Of a stretch of 64,000 nucleotides of DNA, positions 8,513-17,293 are shown in pieces. The notes under the pieces are model-generated. The model was not told where the DNA came from. It saw only the letters and a program-made list of their open reading frames with translations, and searched no databases. The stretch lies in the NCBI GenBank assembly GCA_965217605.1, contig CBDCJB010000014.1:62001-126000 (forward strand). The letters run 5' to 3'. A program made the position numbers and the translations under genes. Position 1 is the first letter of the stretch. Each line of letters begins with the position of its first letter. The DNA comes from JAYYZW01 sp965217605. Lineage in GTDB: Bacteria; Pseudomonadota; Gammaproteobacteria; Ga0077536.

Positions 8513-9988
8513 TTATGGCAAACAATCGATATAGGTTTCGAGATCCCAATCCGTCACCGTAGCCATGAATTTTTCCCATTCGTCGTTCTTGTACCAATGG
8601 AAAACTTTATACATTTCACCCGGCATGGAGGATTTAATGACCTCGTCGTTTGCGAGCCGCTCCAGGGCATCGCCGAGCGACATCGGTAACCGTTTGACTT
8701 CCTTACCCGCCTCCATGGCTTGGTAGATGTTCCGGTTTTCCGGTTCACCCGGATCGATATCGTTGTCGATACCGTCTTCAAATGCCTTGAGCAACGCGCT
8801 GCCCATAAGGTACGGATTCACCATCGAGTCGACCGCCCGGTATTCGAAGCGGCCCGGCGCGGAGATGCGCAAGCCAGTGGTACGGTTCTGGAAACCCCAA
8901 TCGGCGAACACGGGCGCCCAATAACCGGTATCCCACAACCGGCGATAGGAATTCACGGTCGAACAGCCGATCGCCGTCAACGCGCCTAAATGGGTCACGA
9001 TCCCGCCGACACATTGCAAACCGATCTTGCCGGGCAACTGCGGATCGTCGGTATCCGGCATGAAGGTATTCTCACCCCCGTGCATATAGGTAAAACAGTC
9101 ATCCATGCCCGCGACGGGATCGTTATGTAGCGTGTTGATACGATCTTCACCACCGCGCCACAACGAAATATTGACATGACAGCCCGACGCCGACACGCCC
9201 ATGAAGGGCTTGGTCATGAAGCACGCGATGAGGTTGTTCTCACGCGCGACCTGGCCGCAGATCTGGCGGTAGGTTGCCAGGCGATCGGCGTTGCGCACGA
9301 CATCGTCGAACATCCAATTGAGTTCGAGTTGCCCGGGCGCGTCTTCGTGATCGCCCTGGATCATGTCCAGACCCATCGCGTTGCAGTATTCGATCACCTG
9401 CATGAATACCGGGCGCAGCGATTCGAACTGATCGATGTGATAGCAGTTCGGCTTGGAGAAGCCGCCGTCCGGCATACCGTCCTCACCGCGCTTGAGCCAC
9501 ATCATCTCGGGCTCGGTCCCGACGCGGAAATTGAGATCGTATTTATCTTTGAACTCGGCGTAATGCCGTTTCAGATTGCCCCGGCAATCAGAGGTCAGAT
9601 GCGCGCCGGCGTTTTCACGCTCCTCGCGGTTGCGAAAGCACACACAGAACACACGTGCAACGCGTTTGTCCCAGGGCAGTTGGCAAAAGGTTTCCGGATC
9701 GGGGATGCCGACGAGTTCCATCGCTTCCGGTCCGTAACCGATGTACTCACCGTGCCGATCGACGTAGAGGTTCGCCGTCGATCCATAGACGAGCTGAAAG
9801 CCCCGCTCCGAAACCCGCTCCCAATGATCCGCAGGGATGCCTTTGCCTACGATGCGGCCCGTCACAGAGATGAACTGAAAATAGATGTACTTGATGTCAA
9901 GTTCGTTGATCTTCGAACGCACCTGGCTGACCAGCTCATCGCGGCCGGGGCTTTTAACGTAACGTTCCAGATCGGTTTCGGTCGCCAT
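8513..9988 (-). CDS. gmaS: gamma-glutamylmethylamide synthetase (glutamine synthetase family)
   Basis: A 491-residue glutamine-synthetase-fold enzyme of the GlnT/GmaS type. It shows the beta-grasp N-terminal domain, then the catalytic part with GTEPEMMW (metal-binding Glu), GDHEDAPGQLELN, SGCHVNISLW and RFEYRAVD. It ligates methylamine to glutamate using ATP, the first NMG step. Assignment as GmaS rather than ordinary glutamine synthetase comes from the adjacent mgs and mgd genes. The protein is some 50 residues longer than the roughly 440 I expect for characterised GmaS, partly at the C-terminus. Confidence 0.85.
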   Translation of the reverse strand: MATETDLERYVKSPGRDELVSQVRSKINELDIKYIYFQFISVTGRIVGKGIPADHWERVSERGFQLVYGSTANLYVDRHGEYIGYGPEAMELVGIPDPETFCQLPWDKRVARVFCVCFRNREERENAGAHLTSDCRGNLKRHYAEFKDKYDLNFRVGTEPEMMWLKRGEDGMPDGGFSKPNCYHIDQFESLRPVFMQVIEYCNAMGLDMIQGDHEDAPGQLELNWMFDDVVRNADRLATYRQICGQVARENNLIACFMTKPFMGVSASGCHVNISLWRGGEDRINTLHNDPVAGMDDCFTYMHGGENTFMPDTDDPQLPGKIGLQCVGGIVTHLGALTAIGCSTVNSYRRLWDTGYWAPVFADWGFQNRTTGLRISAPGRFEYRAVDSMVNPYLMGSALLKAFEDGIDNDIDPGEPENRNIYQAMEAGKEVKRLPMSLGDALERLANDEVIKSSMPGEMYKVFHWYKNDEWEKFMATVTDWDLETYIDCLP

Positions 9989-10009
9989 CGAAATCTTCCT
10001 CTTGTTGTA

Positions 10010-11356
10010 CTAGCTCCAGGGGAATGGGCTATTGGAAGTCGGGTGCAGCCGTCCTTCGGCATAGCGCGAAAAACGAAACGGCTCTAGTAATTGGGATTTC
10101 GCGCCCACGATCTCTTCGGCCACGAGCTTGCCGACGCCGATCATTTTGTAGCCATGATTCGAGTCGGCAATGATGTAACAGTTTTCGCGAAACACATCGA
10201 AGACCGGGAAACGATCCGGCGTAAAACAACCGATACCGCCGGACGGTTCGTCTTTGTATTCGACGAGCTTGCCTTCGAAACGCTTCTGGCAGTGCGCCAA
10301 CGACGACACCCAGCGGCGTGCGAAGGTCTCGCCCATTACGTAATCGGGCGATTCGTGACCGTAAGGGTCGACGCGTACTTCGTCAGACGGCGTCGATACC
10401 TTGTCCGGGACAGCGCCACCTTGCACGCCACCGAAATTAAAGTCCGGTTTGTAATAAATGCCCCACAAGTCCTCAGTAATGACCGCGCCGTCATCGTCGG
10501 CAACGAGCGGTGCGTCGGTATCCACGTGAATGACCGGGGGCATCGCGCCGTCGTTGGTCTTGAGTAAATTCGGGTCGACACCCAAGGTCCCTTCTTGTAG
10601 AGACAAGAAATCCCACATCGGGACGCGGTCGTGCACGATTCCATCCTTGCCCTTTATCGCGATGGCCTTCGGCAACTCCAACAGTTCCCACACCTGCTTG
10701 ATCCACGGCCCGACCCCGACGACGACGTAATCGCATTCGATACGGCCCTGATCCGTCTCGACCGCCGTGATCGCGTCCGTGGCGGTACTCGCCACGTCGA
10801 ATCCCGTAACTCTGACACCAACTCGAATGGTGACGCCCTCCGCCTCAGCCTTATTGGCGAGGCCCATCATGCTCGGCACGTTGTTGGCGTATCCGCCGCG
10901 CTTTTCATGCAGCACCGACGTGATATTTTGCGCCTGCCAATCGTCGAAGAGCCCCTTCATGTAGCTCATCGAGTCGCCCGCACCTTCGATGAACACGGAT
11001 TCGTATCCGATATCTTTTTGCTGCTGCGCGATGGAAGCGACGCCTTCGTGCATGCATTCTGGAGAGATCTGCATGTAGCCGACCGGGTGGTAACTAAACG
11101 CTTGCCTGTCGCTATCCCACACGTCGACGCTGTGCGCCATTAATTCACGCATCGCGGGTTGAAAGTAATTGTTGCGAATGACGCCGCAGGCGATGCCGGA
11201 GGCTCCGGCCGCGATGCCGGTCTTGTCGATGATTTGGATGTCGGCGCCGCTACCCTGGCCGTTGGCTTTGAGTTGCAGCGCCAGATGATAGGCCGTGCTC
11301 AGTCCCTGTACGCCAGCTCCGATGATCAGGTATTTCGTCTTCGACTTCGAAGCCAC
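10010..11356 (-). CDS. FAD-dependent oxidoreductase, DAO/sarcosine oxidase beta family
   Basis: A flavoprotein of about 448 residues. It has a dinucleotide-binding IIGAGVQGLSTAYHLA at the N-terminus, GIAAGASGIACGVIRNNY (flavin-proximal loop), and a C-terminal DSNHGYKMIGVGKLVAEEI. It is the first gene of the NMG operon, 22 bp upstream of gmaS. The start is taken as GTG at 11356 because AGGAGG lies nine bases upstream of it; an ATG 24 bp further upstream is the alternative. It is related to MgdA but distinct, and may oxidise another N-methyl amino acid such as dimethylglycine or sarcosine, feeding the same pathway. Substrate unknown. Confidence 0.75.
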   Translation of the reverse strand: MASKSKTKYLIIGAGVQGLSTAYHLALQLKANGQGSGADIQIIDKTGIAAGASGIACGVIRNNYFQPAMRELMAHSVDVWDSDRQAFSYHPVGYMQISPECMHEGVASIAQQQKDIGYESVFIEGAGDSMSYMKGLFDDWQAQNITSVLHEKRGGYANNVPSMMGLANKAEAEGVTIRVGVRVTGFDVASTATDAITAVETDQGRIECDYVVVGVGPWIKQVWELLELPKAIAIKGKDGIVHDRVPMWDFLSLQEGTLGVDPNLLKTNDGAMPPVIHVDTDAPLVADDDGAVITEDLWGIYYKPDFNFGGVQGGAVPDKVSTPSDEVRVDPYGHESPDYVMGETFARRWVSSLAHCQKRFEGKLVEYKDEPSGGIGCFTPDRFPVFDVFRENCYIIADSNHGYKMIGVGKLVAEEIVGAKSQLLEPFRFSRYAEGRLHPTSNSPFPWS

Positions 11357-11420
11357 GCTACGCGACCTCCTCGCATTCATTTACTGAACTGGGTTGGCGC
11401 CCTCGTGACCATTCGAGAAG

Positions 11421-11435
11421 TTGCATGTTATGCAA
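11421..11435. promoter_or_regulatory. Inverted repeat in the divergent NMG operon/symporter promoter region
   Basis: TTGCATGTTATGCAA is a perfect 6-bp inverted repeat with a 3-bp spacer. It sits in an AT-rich stretch between the divergent FAD oxidoreductase and AGCS symporter genes. Size and form fit a dimeric regulator such as a GntR-family protein; the regulator is not in the window. Confidence 0.4.
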
Positions 11436-11518
11436 TTTTTATTTACTACCATACAACTCTTCGATCGCTAGCGTCAAGCTCGAAACAGGCCGCCGCGGGC
11501 ATCGATAGAATAGCGCGC

Positions 11519-12859
11519 ATGACCCCGGAAAGCTTCGAGATGTTCTGGGCCGATGCCGTTGGATGGGTCTGGGGTCTGCCGCTCGTCATGACGCTCGGGT
11601 TGGCCGGCGTGTACTTCGCGTTCATCAGCCGCCTGACGCCACTCCGCCACCTGGGTCATGCCTTCGCGATCTTGTCGGGCCGATTCGATCGACAGCGCGC
11701 GCCCGGCGAGATCACGCACTTTCGCGCCTTGAGTGCCGCGTTGTCCGGCACCATCGGCATGGGCAATATCGCAGGCGTCGCGATCGCCATTACCGCGGGC
11801 GGGTCGGGCGCGGTGTTCTGGATGTGGGTCGCGGGTGCGCTCGGCATGGCGACGAAGTTCTTCACCTGCACGCTGTCTTGCATGTATCGCAAACGCGACG
11901 AAAACGGGGTCATGCAGGGCGGCCCGATGTACTACATCGAGATCGGCCTGGGGACGCGGTTCAAACCACTGGCGTGGCTGTTTGCGGCATGCGGCATGGT
12001 CGGTTGCCTCGGCGTTTTCCAGTCGAACCAATTGGCCAATCTCATCGCCGCCGAGTGGTCCGTCGAACCGACGTGGACCGGCCTTGCCGCGATGCTGATC
12101 GTCGGCAGCGTCGTGATCGGTGGCGCGGTGCGGGTCGGTCAGGTGGCGGGCCTTCTGGTCCCTGCCATGTGTGTTGGATATCTAATCGGTTGCATCGTCG
12201 TCATCGTCGATCATTTCGACCGCGTTCCCGCCGTACTTGCCGCGATCGTCACCGGCGCCTTCGATCCGGCGGCGGCCTTGGGCGGCGCGACGGGATTAAC
12301 CGTCAAGGAGATCCTCGTAACCGGCGTAAAACGCGCCGTGTTCTCCAATGAGGCCGGCGTCGGTACGGAGGCCATGGCGCACGGCGCCGCGCGTACCGCG
12401 GAACCGGTACGCGAAGGCCTGGTTGCGATGTTGGGCCCTTTGATCGATACGCATATCGTGTGCACGTTGACCGCGCTCGTGATCCTGACCAGCGGCGTAG
12501 CCGTTCACGATGCGGGGGTGGTCATGACGGCCAATGCGTTCGAGGGCAGCATGCCAGGCTTCGGCGCGCCGCTACTCGTGACGATCTTCACCCTGTTCGC
12601 CGTCACCACGATGATTACCTATGCGTATTACAGCGTTAAGTGTGCACGTTATTTATTCGGGCACGCGCTCGGCGGTCGCTTCGTGTATTTGTACCTCGCG
12701 CTGATCCCGCTCGCCGCGGTGTGGCAACCGTCGACGACGGTGAATATCGTCGATACGTTTTTCGCGTTAATGGTGATCCCGAATCTGATCGCGACGGTCC
12801 TGCTCGCGCCTAAAGTGCTTGCAGCGAGCGCTGACTACTTTCAATCGGGTGCTACTTAG
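11519..12859 (+). CDS. AGCS-family amino acid:sodium symporter
   Basis: A 446-residue polytopic membrane protein. Signatures of the alanine/glycine:cation symporter family are clear: SGTIGMGNIAGVAIAI near residue 75, GGPMYYIE near 135, and VFSNEAGVGTEAMAHGAAR near 275. About ten hydrophobic segments are visible. The ATG at 11519 is chosen because the frame upstream runs antisense through the neighbouring oxidoreductase gene. Being divergent from the NMG operon, it may import a substrate or a glutamate-related amino acid for it. It overlaps the end of the convergent membrane-protein gene by 8 bp. Confidence 0.88.
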   Translation: MTPESFEMFWADAVGWVWGLPLVMTLGLAGVYFAFISRLTPLRHLGHAFAILSGRFDRQRAPGEITHFRALSAALSGTIGMGNIAGVAIAITAGGSGAVFWMWVAGALGMATKFFTCTLSCMYRKRDENGVMQGGPMYYIEIGLGTRFKPLAWLFAACGMVGCLGVFQSNQLANLIAAEWSVEPTWTGLAAMLIVGSVVIGGAVRVGQVAGLLVPAMCVGYLIGCIVVIVDHFDRVPAVLAAIVTGAFDPAAALGGATGLTVKEILVTGVKRAVFSNEAGVGTEAMAHGAARTAEPVREGLVAMLGPLIDTHIVCTLTALVILTSGVAVHDAGVVMTANAFEGSMPGFGAPLLVTIFTLFAVTTMITYAYYSVKCARYLFGHALGGRFVYLYLALIPLAAVWQPSTTVNIVDTFFALMVIPNLIATVLLAPKVLAASADYFQSGAT

Positions 12860-14435
12860 GGACGATCTCCCCCGTTTTGCGTTTGAAGCGCTCGTCGTCG
12901 GCAAGATCTCGCACATATCGCCAGTCGGCTTCCGCTCGTTCGAGGTACAGCCGCCGCTTGATCGGTGCGTCGTCACCGCGCAGGTGGATATGCGCGTTCA
13001 ATCCCGCGCGGCCAAGCTGCATGTTTCTCGGACCAAATACGGAAACGGTCCACGCCACGCGGTCTGGATGATTTTCATTGAGCCAGATCTCGACATGGCG
13101 CGCGGCCGCGAGGGTGACGACGCCGATGCTCCCGGGCTCTGGCTCGATTAAGGGGTGGGCGGCCGCTAATTGCCCCGGCTCGAGCGCGCCCACGATTTCC
13201 CAGCGCCCGTCCCGCGTCTTCAATTGAACCGTGGCAACGTGTTCCTGCTCACCGATGCGATAGGCGAGCACGCTGTGACCGTACTGCGTATCTTTTGATG
13301 CATCGCCGGTCTGATAACTGGCGACGTTGTCGTCGATCTCGAGTGCCGCGCCGAGGTGGATTTGCTCGAGGTACTGGAAGCCCAGGTACCGGAACGAGGA
13401 AAGGCCGGCGCGGGTGAGATCGGGTTCAACGTCGACCCGCCCCTCGACGAACGACTCGAAGTTCCCCGCGACGTGGGTGCGTTGGCTGGGATGGAGATCG
13501 AGTTCGATGCTTCCCGGGATGCGGTTGCCGGTGAGCTTGCCGGTTACCAAACGCATCCGATAGCCGTCCTGCACGATATTCGTCTTACCAAATTCGCTAT
13601 CACCCTCCGGGTAGTCGATGAAGATCGTCGGGGAGTCGAATGCGGTGCTGTTTTCGTCGACGACGAGCTCGAGTTGTTCCGGTAGCGCGTCTTTATCGAG
13701 GTTCAGGTGGACGGTGAATTCAAAATCCTCGCGTTGGTGGAAGGTGAACACCCAACCTTCGAAAAATATTCGATGCGGTTCGAACGGGAAGCCCGCCAAT
13801 TGCCCCTTCACGGCACCTTTGATGCCGGGAGTCTCGGGCTGCGACGCAATGACGCCCCGGTTCTGCGCGGGCACCGCTGCGTGCGAAGGGCGATCGGTCG
13901 GGCGTACGCTATACCAATACATCGCAAGCACCACCACCGCGGCACCGACCCAGAACAAGGTACGGGCGCGGGTTGTGGGCTGCCGATCGGTCGCCGGGGC
14001 GGATGGGTCCGCGGCCGAAAGTTGGTAGCCGGCGACGAGTCCGAGCACGCCGCCAAGTAATCCCGGGATCTGAAACGGGTTGAAGCCGATTATGCCGAGC
14101 GGCACCGCATCGGCGACGATCGCTGCCGTTGCGCCTACATACACGATCGTGCCGCTACGCCCGTCGACGAGGCGCGCGGCGGCGAGCACCGCGAGTACAC
14201 CCGCCACTATCACGAGCACGCCCGCGGCGGCGAGCCCGCCGCCGACTTGCGCCGCGAGCTGCATGAACGGTAAGGACTCGGCCGACTCACCGCCCATTGA
14301 CAAAATCGCGTCACCCATCGTGCCCATCAAGGCGAGGAATCCGCCGCCCAAGGCGCCGGCCGCGACATACGCCATCCCCGCGATTAAATCGAGGATGAAC
14401 GCAATGATGAGTAAGATGCCGGCTGACTTGTGCAT
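12852..14435 (-). CDS. Membrane protein with large C-terminal soluble domain, unknown function
   Basis: A 527-residue protein. The first ~190 residues hold four or five hydrophobic segments rich in Ala, Gly and Val. A further membrane span follows (ARTLFWVGAAVVVLAMYWYSV), then ~330 hydrophilic residues of probable beta structure. Start ATG at 14435 has a strong ribosome-binding site (GAGGGGG) upstream and places a hydrophobic segment directly at the N-terminus; the longer upstream frame is antisense-like. I recognise no catalytic motif. The topology suggests a membrane-anchored extracytoplasmic domain. Confidence 0.75.
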   Translation of the reverse strand: MHKSAGILLIIAFILDLIAGMAYVAAGALGGGFLALMGTMGDAILSMGGESAESLPFMQLAAQVGGGLAAAGVLVIVAGVLAVLAAARLVDGRSGTIVYVGATAAIVADAVPLGIIGFNPFQIPGLLGGVLGLVAGYQLSAADPSAPATDRQPTTRARTLFWVGAAVVVLAMYWYSVRPTDRPSHAAVPAQNRGVIASQPETPGIKGAVKGQLAGFPFEPHRIFFEGWVFTFHQREDFEFTVHLNLDKDALPEQLELVVDENSTAFDSPTIFIDYPEGDSEFGKTNIVQDGYRMRLVTGKLTGNRIPGSIELDLHPSQRTHVAGNFESFVEGRVDVEPDLTRAGLSSFRYLGFQYLEQIHLGAALEIDDNVASYQTGDASKDTQYGHSVLAYRIGEQEHVATVQLKTRDGRWEIVGALEPGQLAAAHPLIEPEPGSIGVVTLAAARHVEIWLNENHPDRVAWTVSVFGPRNMQLGRAGLNAHIHLRGDDAPIKRRLYLERAEADWRYVRDLADDERFKRKTGEIVPK

Positions 14436-14479
14436 GGAGACGCCCCCTCTATCGATTTCGACCGACGGAGCGCAAGGCT

Positions 14480-15055
14480 TCAGCCCGGCACTGCGGGATC
14501 GGCGGACGCCATGCCCCAGTCGGGCTCGAAAGCCAGGATGCGAACATCCGCAGTCAAGCGCGGATTGAACAATGCATTGTGCCAATAGGCCGCCTGGTGG
14601 GCTGCGTCCTCGGGCGCCAATTCATCGATCCGACACGGGACCTTATAGCTCTGGCCAAATTGTTCGAAATATAAGTTGCAAAGTCCGGCTTCGATGAGAA
14701 TCTCGGCGGTATCGGAGGGTCGGCTGAACAAGGCCGTCAATCGATCCGAAAAATCTTCCGGCACCTGATAATACGATCCCTGCAAGATCTTGATCACGGC
14801 TTCATAGCGGTCGAGCGGTTCAGGTGTAATGCGGTGCAGGTGTTGGAATTGCGTCGCAGTATCGCGCGATTCCGCGAGGATCATGACGGTCGTTACCACA
14901 GTGACGATGCGGCCGTCGGTGAGCTCCACGCGCGGCCGCATACCGGGCGTCGGGCGGCCATCGCCGCGGCGCACGGCGTGCTGGCGGATGAGGCACTGCC
15001 AGCGCATGAACCCCACTCTCGTACGCGTGCTGCTGTCGTCGACGACCAGGGTCAC
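14480..15055 (-). CDS. Hypothetical protein, translationally coupled to the GFA gene
   Basis: A 191-residue soluble protein of unknown family. Its ATG overlaps the stop codon of the upstream GFA gene in an ATGA arrangement, which supports it being a genuine, coupled gene. No signal peptide, membrane span or catalytic motif is visible. Residues ~70-160 have a balanced composition typical of a globular domain. Confidence 0.65.
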   Translation of the reverse strand: MTLVVDDSSTRTRVGFMRWQCLIRQHAVRRGDGRPTPGMRPRVELTDGRIVTVVTTVMILAESRDTATQFQHLHRITPEPLDRYEAVIKILQGSYYQVPEDFSDRLTALFSRPSDTAEILIEAGLCNLYFEQFGQSYKVPCRIDELAPEDAAHQAAYWHNALFNPRLTADVRILAFEPDWGMASADPAVPG

Positions 15056-15480
15056 CTGTCCGCCTCGCGCTGACTGCCCGGAAGCTGCGGCAAGTCGTCG
15101 AGAATATCGTAGTAGCGCGCTTTATCCGCGGCGAAAACGTGGTGTAGGGGCGTGAGGTCGGACGATGCGTCCAATGCGCCCGCGGCGATAGCCCAATAAG
15201 TTTCATCCGCGGCTACCCAGAACAAAGTCGATCCGCAGATGCCGCAGAACCCCCGTCGCGCGTGCGACGATGAATCGAACCACTTCAGTGCCACATCGTG
15301 ACTCAGCTCGATCGATTCGCGCGGCGCCGCCGTATTGGCGGCGAACTGGCCCTGGACGCGTCGACATTGACCGCAGTGGCAGAAGACGATCGGCCGCAGA
15401 GCACCGCGTATCGAAAAGCGAACGGCTCCGCACAGACACGCGCCGTTCGAGATTTCGATTTGGGCGTCGGGTACCGTCAT
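15052..15480 (-). CDS. GFA family zinc protein (glutathione-dependent formaldehyde-activating-like / CENP-V fold)
   Basis: A 142-residue protein with the zinc-binding cysteine pattern of the GFA fold: ACLCGAVRF, then FCHCGQCRR, then FCGICGSTLFW. Start ATG at 15480 is chosen because the frame upstream runs into the REP-like repeat. Family members were first named for glutathione-formaldehyde conjugation, but most have no proven activity. A formaldehyde link would fit an organism that oxidises methylamine, but the gene is not in that operon. It is coupled to the 191-residue gene by a 4-bp overlap. Confidence 0.85.
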   Translation of the reverse strand: MTVPDAQIEISNGACLCGAVRFSIRGALRPIVFCHCGQCRRVQGQFAANTAAPRESIELSHDVALKWFDSSSHARRGFCGICGSTLFWVAADETYWAIAAGALDASSDLTPLHHVFAADKARYYDILDDLPQLPGSQREADR

Positions 15481-15491
15481 GTCCGAACTCG

Positions 15492-15515
15492 ATTCGCCCG
15501 CAAGCGAGCTCCTAC
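15492..15515. repeat. REP-like element upstream of the GFA gene
   Basis: Segment with CCCGCAAGCGAGCTCCTAC, related to the repeats at 6667 and 56791. It lies just upstream of the chosen GFA start. Confidence 0.55.
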
Positions 15516-15592
15516 GGTAGCCGAGCATAGCATTTCCAGATCCGGGCCAGCTTTAATACCATGCGAGGGCAGCAAACGATCGTCCAAACACC

Positions 15593-16447
15593 ATGCCGAC
15601 GCTAGGTATTACTCGTGAAGAGCACGACACATTCGATCGCGACGGCTTTGTTATCGTCAAGGGCGTCCTCGAACCCGACCAACTACCGCGCTTGCACGCT
15701 GCGTACGAGCGTTTGTTCCGCGGTGAATTCGAAACGGGCCTGATCCCCGATGAGGTCAATTGGCAGATGGGGCGGGACGATCCCTCGCTGACCCGCCAGA
15801 TCTGCAACGCATGGAAGGCCGACCGCGCGCTCGCGGCGGTGGTCTTGCGCGAGGACATCGGTCGGGCCTGCGCGCTGCTCGGCCGTTGGAGCGGAGCGCG
15901 GCTCAATCAAGATAACCTGTTTTGGAAACCGCCGGGAGCGCGCGCGATCGGTTTCCATCAAGACTCGGCCTACCAGGATTGGGCGGTACCGGGCGAGATG
16001 TTGAGTTGTTGGATAGCGCTCGACGCGACGCGAGCGGAAGGCGGCACGGTCGAATACGTGCGCGGGTCGCACCTTTGGGGCCGCGGCCCTAAAAACGTCG
16101 GTTTCCATGCGCCCGAAGATCCCTTTGCGGACGTTCTCGACACGGCCCGGGCAGCGGGCGTGGACGCGCCGGAACGCGTCGCGATCGAAGTCGAGGCGGG
16201 CGACGGCGTGCTTCACCACGGCTGGATCTGGCACGGCTCGGATATGAATCACAGCACGGCGCCGCGCCGCTCACTCGTCGCGCATTGCATGCCTGCGGAC
16301 TCCCAGTTCCATTCCAGCAAGGTGGGGCCGATCTACGGTCGCTACAAACGGTTCGGGGATACCGACATGGATGAATCGTTCTTTCCGATCGTGTGGCGGG
16401 AGGACGGCTACCGGTCGGCCTTCATTGATTCGTTCGTTGAAAGTTAA
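15593..16447 (+). CDS. PhyH-family Fe(II)/2-oxoglutarate dioxygenase
   Basis: A 284-residue protein of the phytanoyl-CoA dioxygenase family. The iron-binding HxD is in GFHQDSAYQDW, and the distal His lies in VLHHGWIWHGSDMN, followed by an Arg in APRRSLVAHC that would bind 2-oxoglutarate. It hydroxylates an unknown substrate with O2 and 2-oxoglutarate. It is convergent with another PhyH-type gene, with only 15 bp between stop codons. The two proteins are not close in sequence, so they are not a recent duplication. Confidence 0.85.
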   Translation: MPTLGITREEHDTFDRDGFVIVKGVLEPDQLPRLHAAYERLFRGEFETGLIPDEVNWQMGRDDPSLTRQICNAWKADRALAAVVLREDIGRACALLGRWSGARLNQDNLFWKPPGARAIGFHQDSAYQDWAVPGEMLSCWIALDATRAEGGTVEYVRGSHLWGRGPKNVGFHAPEDPFADVLDTARAAGVDAPERVAIEVEAGDGVLHHGWIWHGSDMNHSTAPRRSLVAHCMPADSQFHSSKVGPIYGRYKRFGDTDMDESFFPIVWREDGYRSAFIDSFVES

Positions 16448-16462
16448 TCGAGAAGTCCCGTT

Positions 16463-17293
16463 TCAGGATTGCAACAGCTTCATCGGACTGCCCACATCGA
16501 CGACTCCGATTCCGGCGTGTGACTTATATCCGAGCAATTCCTGGGCGCGAACCGGCATGTCGCGAACGTGCTCTATGGGAACGCTGAGAAACATATTCTC
16601 TTCAGTCCGCAACCAACCGACGACGTAACCCAAGAACATCCCGCGGCGTTGTTCCTTCTCGGTCCGATTCGAACCGCCGCCGTGCAGTGTTGATCCCAGG
16701 TAAAAAACGGCGGAACCGGCTTTCATCTCGGCCTGAACCGATTCTTCCGGCCGCGCAACGCGATCCGGCGGCCATCGGTGGCTGCCCGGGATCACGTGTG
16801 TCGCGCCGTTCATGGTGGTGAAGTCGGTCAACGCGAACATCGCTTCGACCTCCACCTCCAGCTCGGGTTTGAGTTTAGGGCAATCTTTCCAAGCGTCTTC
16901 GTCGCGGTGAAGCATCTGCGCGGTCTCACCCGGCCCGATTTCGATCACTTGGCCGGTGTTGAACAAATAGTCCTTACAGTTAGGTAACAAAAAGTGATCG
17001 GCGACCTCGGTGAGCAGAGGCGACAACATCAGGTCGATAAAGGCCGTTGATTTGCCAGGAAGACCGTCGACACGAATCGTCGATGTGCCATAGAACTCGA
17101 CGAAGAAATCATGGTCCGGATGCTCGATCCCGGGAGGGGTCGCCGCGATGCGCCCGTCCAGCTCGTCGTTCAACTTCTGAAGTTGCAGAAGATCGAGTGC
17201 GTCTTCCATGATCACCACGCCGTTGCGATCCAGGAGACTGCATAGGTCTTCTGTAGCTATGGATCGCGGCACGCGCTCGATTTGGGCTGCCAT
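16463..17293 (-). CDS. PhyH-family Fe(II)/2-oxoglutarate dioxygenase
   Basis: A 276-residue dioxygenase. The iron triad is suggested by MLHRDEDAW (HxD) and the distal His in STLHGGGSNRTEKEQRRG, with Arg residues placed to bind 2-oxoglutarate. The start codon is directly adjacent to the stop codon of the upstream molybdopterin oxidoreductase gene, so the two are probably co-transcribed and may act in one pathway. Substrate cannot be predicted from sequence. Confidence 0.84.
   Translation of the reverse strand: MAAQIERVPRSIATEDLCSLLDRNGVVIMEDALDLLQLQKLNDELDGRIAATPPGIEHPDHDFFVEFYGTSTIRVDGLPGKSTAFIDLMLSPLLTEVADHFLLPNCKDYLFNTGQVIEIGPGETAQMLHRDEDAWKDCPKLKPELEVEVEAMFALTDFTTMNGATHVIPGSHRWPPDRVARPEESVQAEMKAGSAVFYLGSTLHGGGSNRTEKEQRRGMFLGYVVGWLRTEENMFLSVPIEHVRDMPVRAQELLGYKSHAGIGVVDVGSPMKLLQS

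Noticed and set aside
8513..9988. Ordinary glutamine synthetase for ammonia assimilation
   Set aside because: The gene is embedded with mgsABC and mgdABC and has the GlnT/GmaS-type sequence, so gamma-glutamylmethylamide synthetase is the better call, though sequence alone does not fully exclude the other.
11159..11518. N-terminal extension of the AGCS symporter frame by 120 codons
   Set aside because: The extension lies antisense over the FAD oxidoreductase gene and its promoter region; the family N-terminus fits the ATG at 11519.
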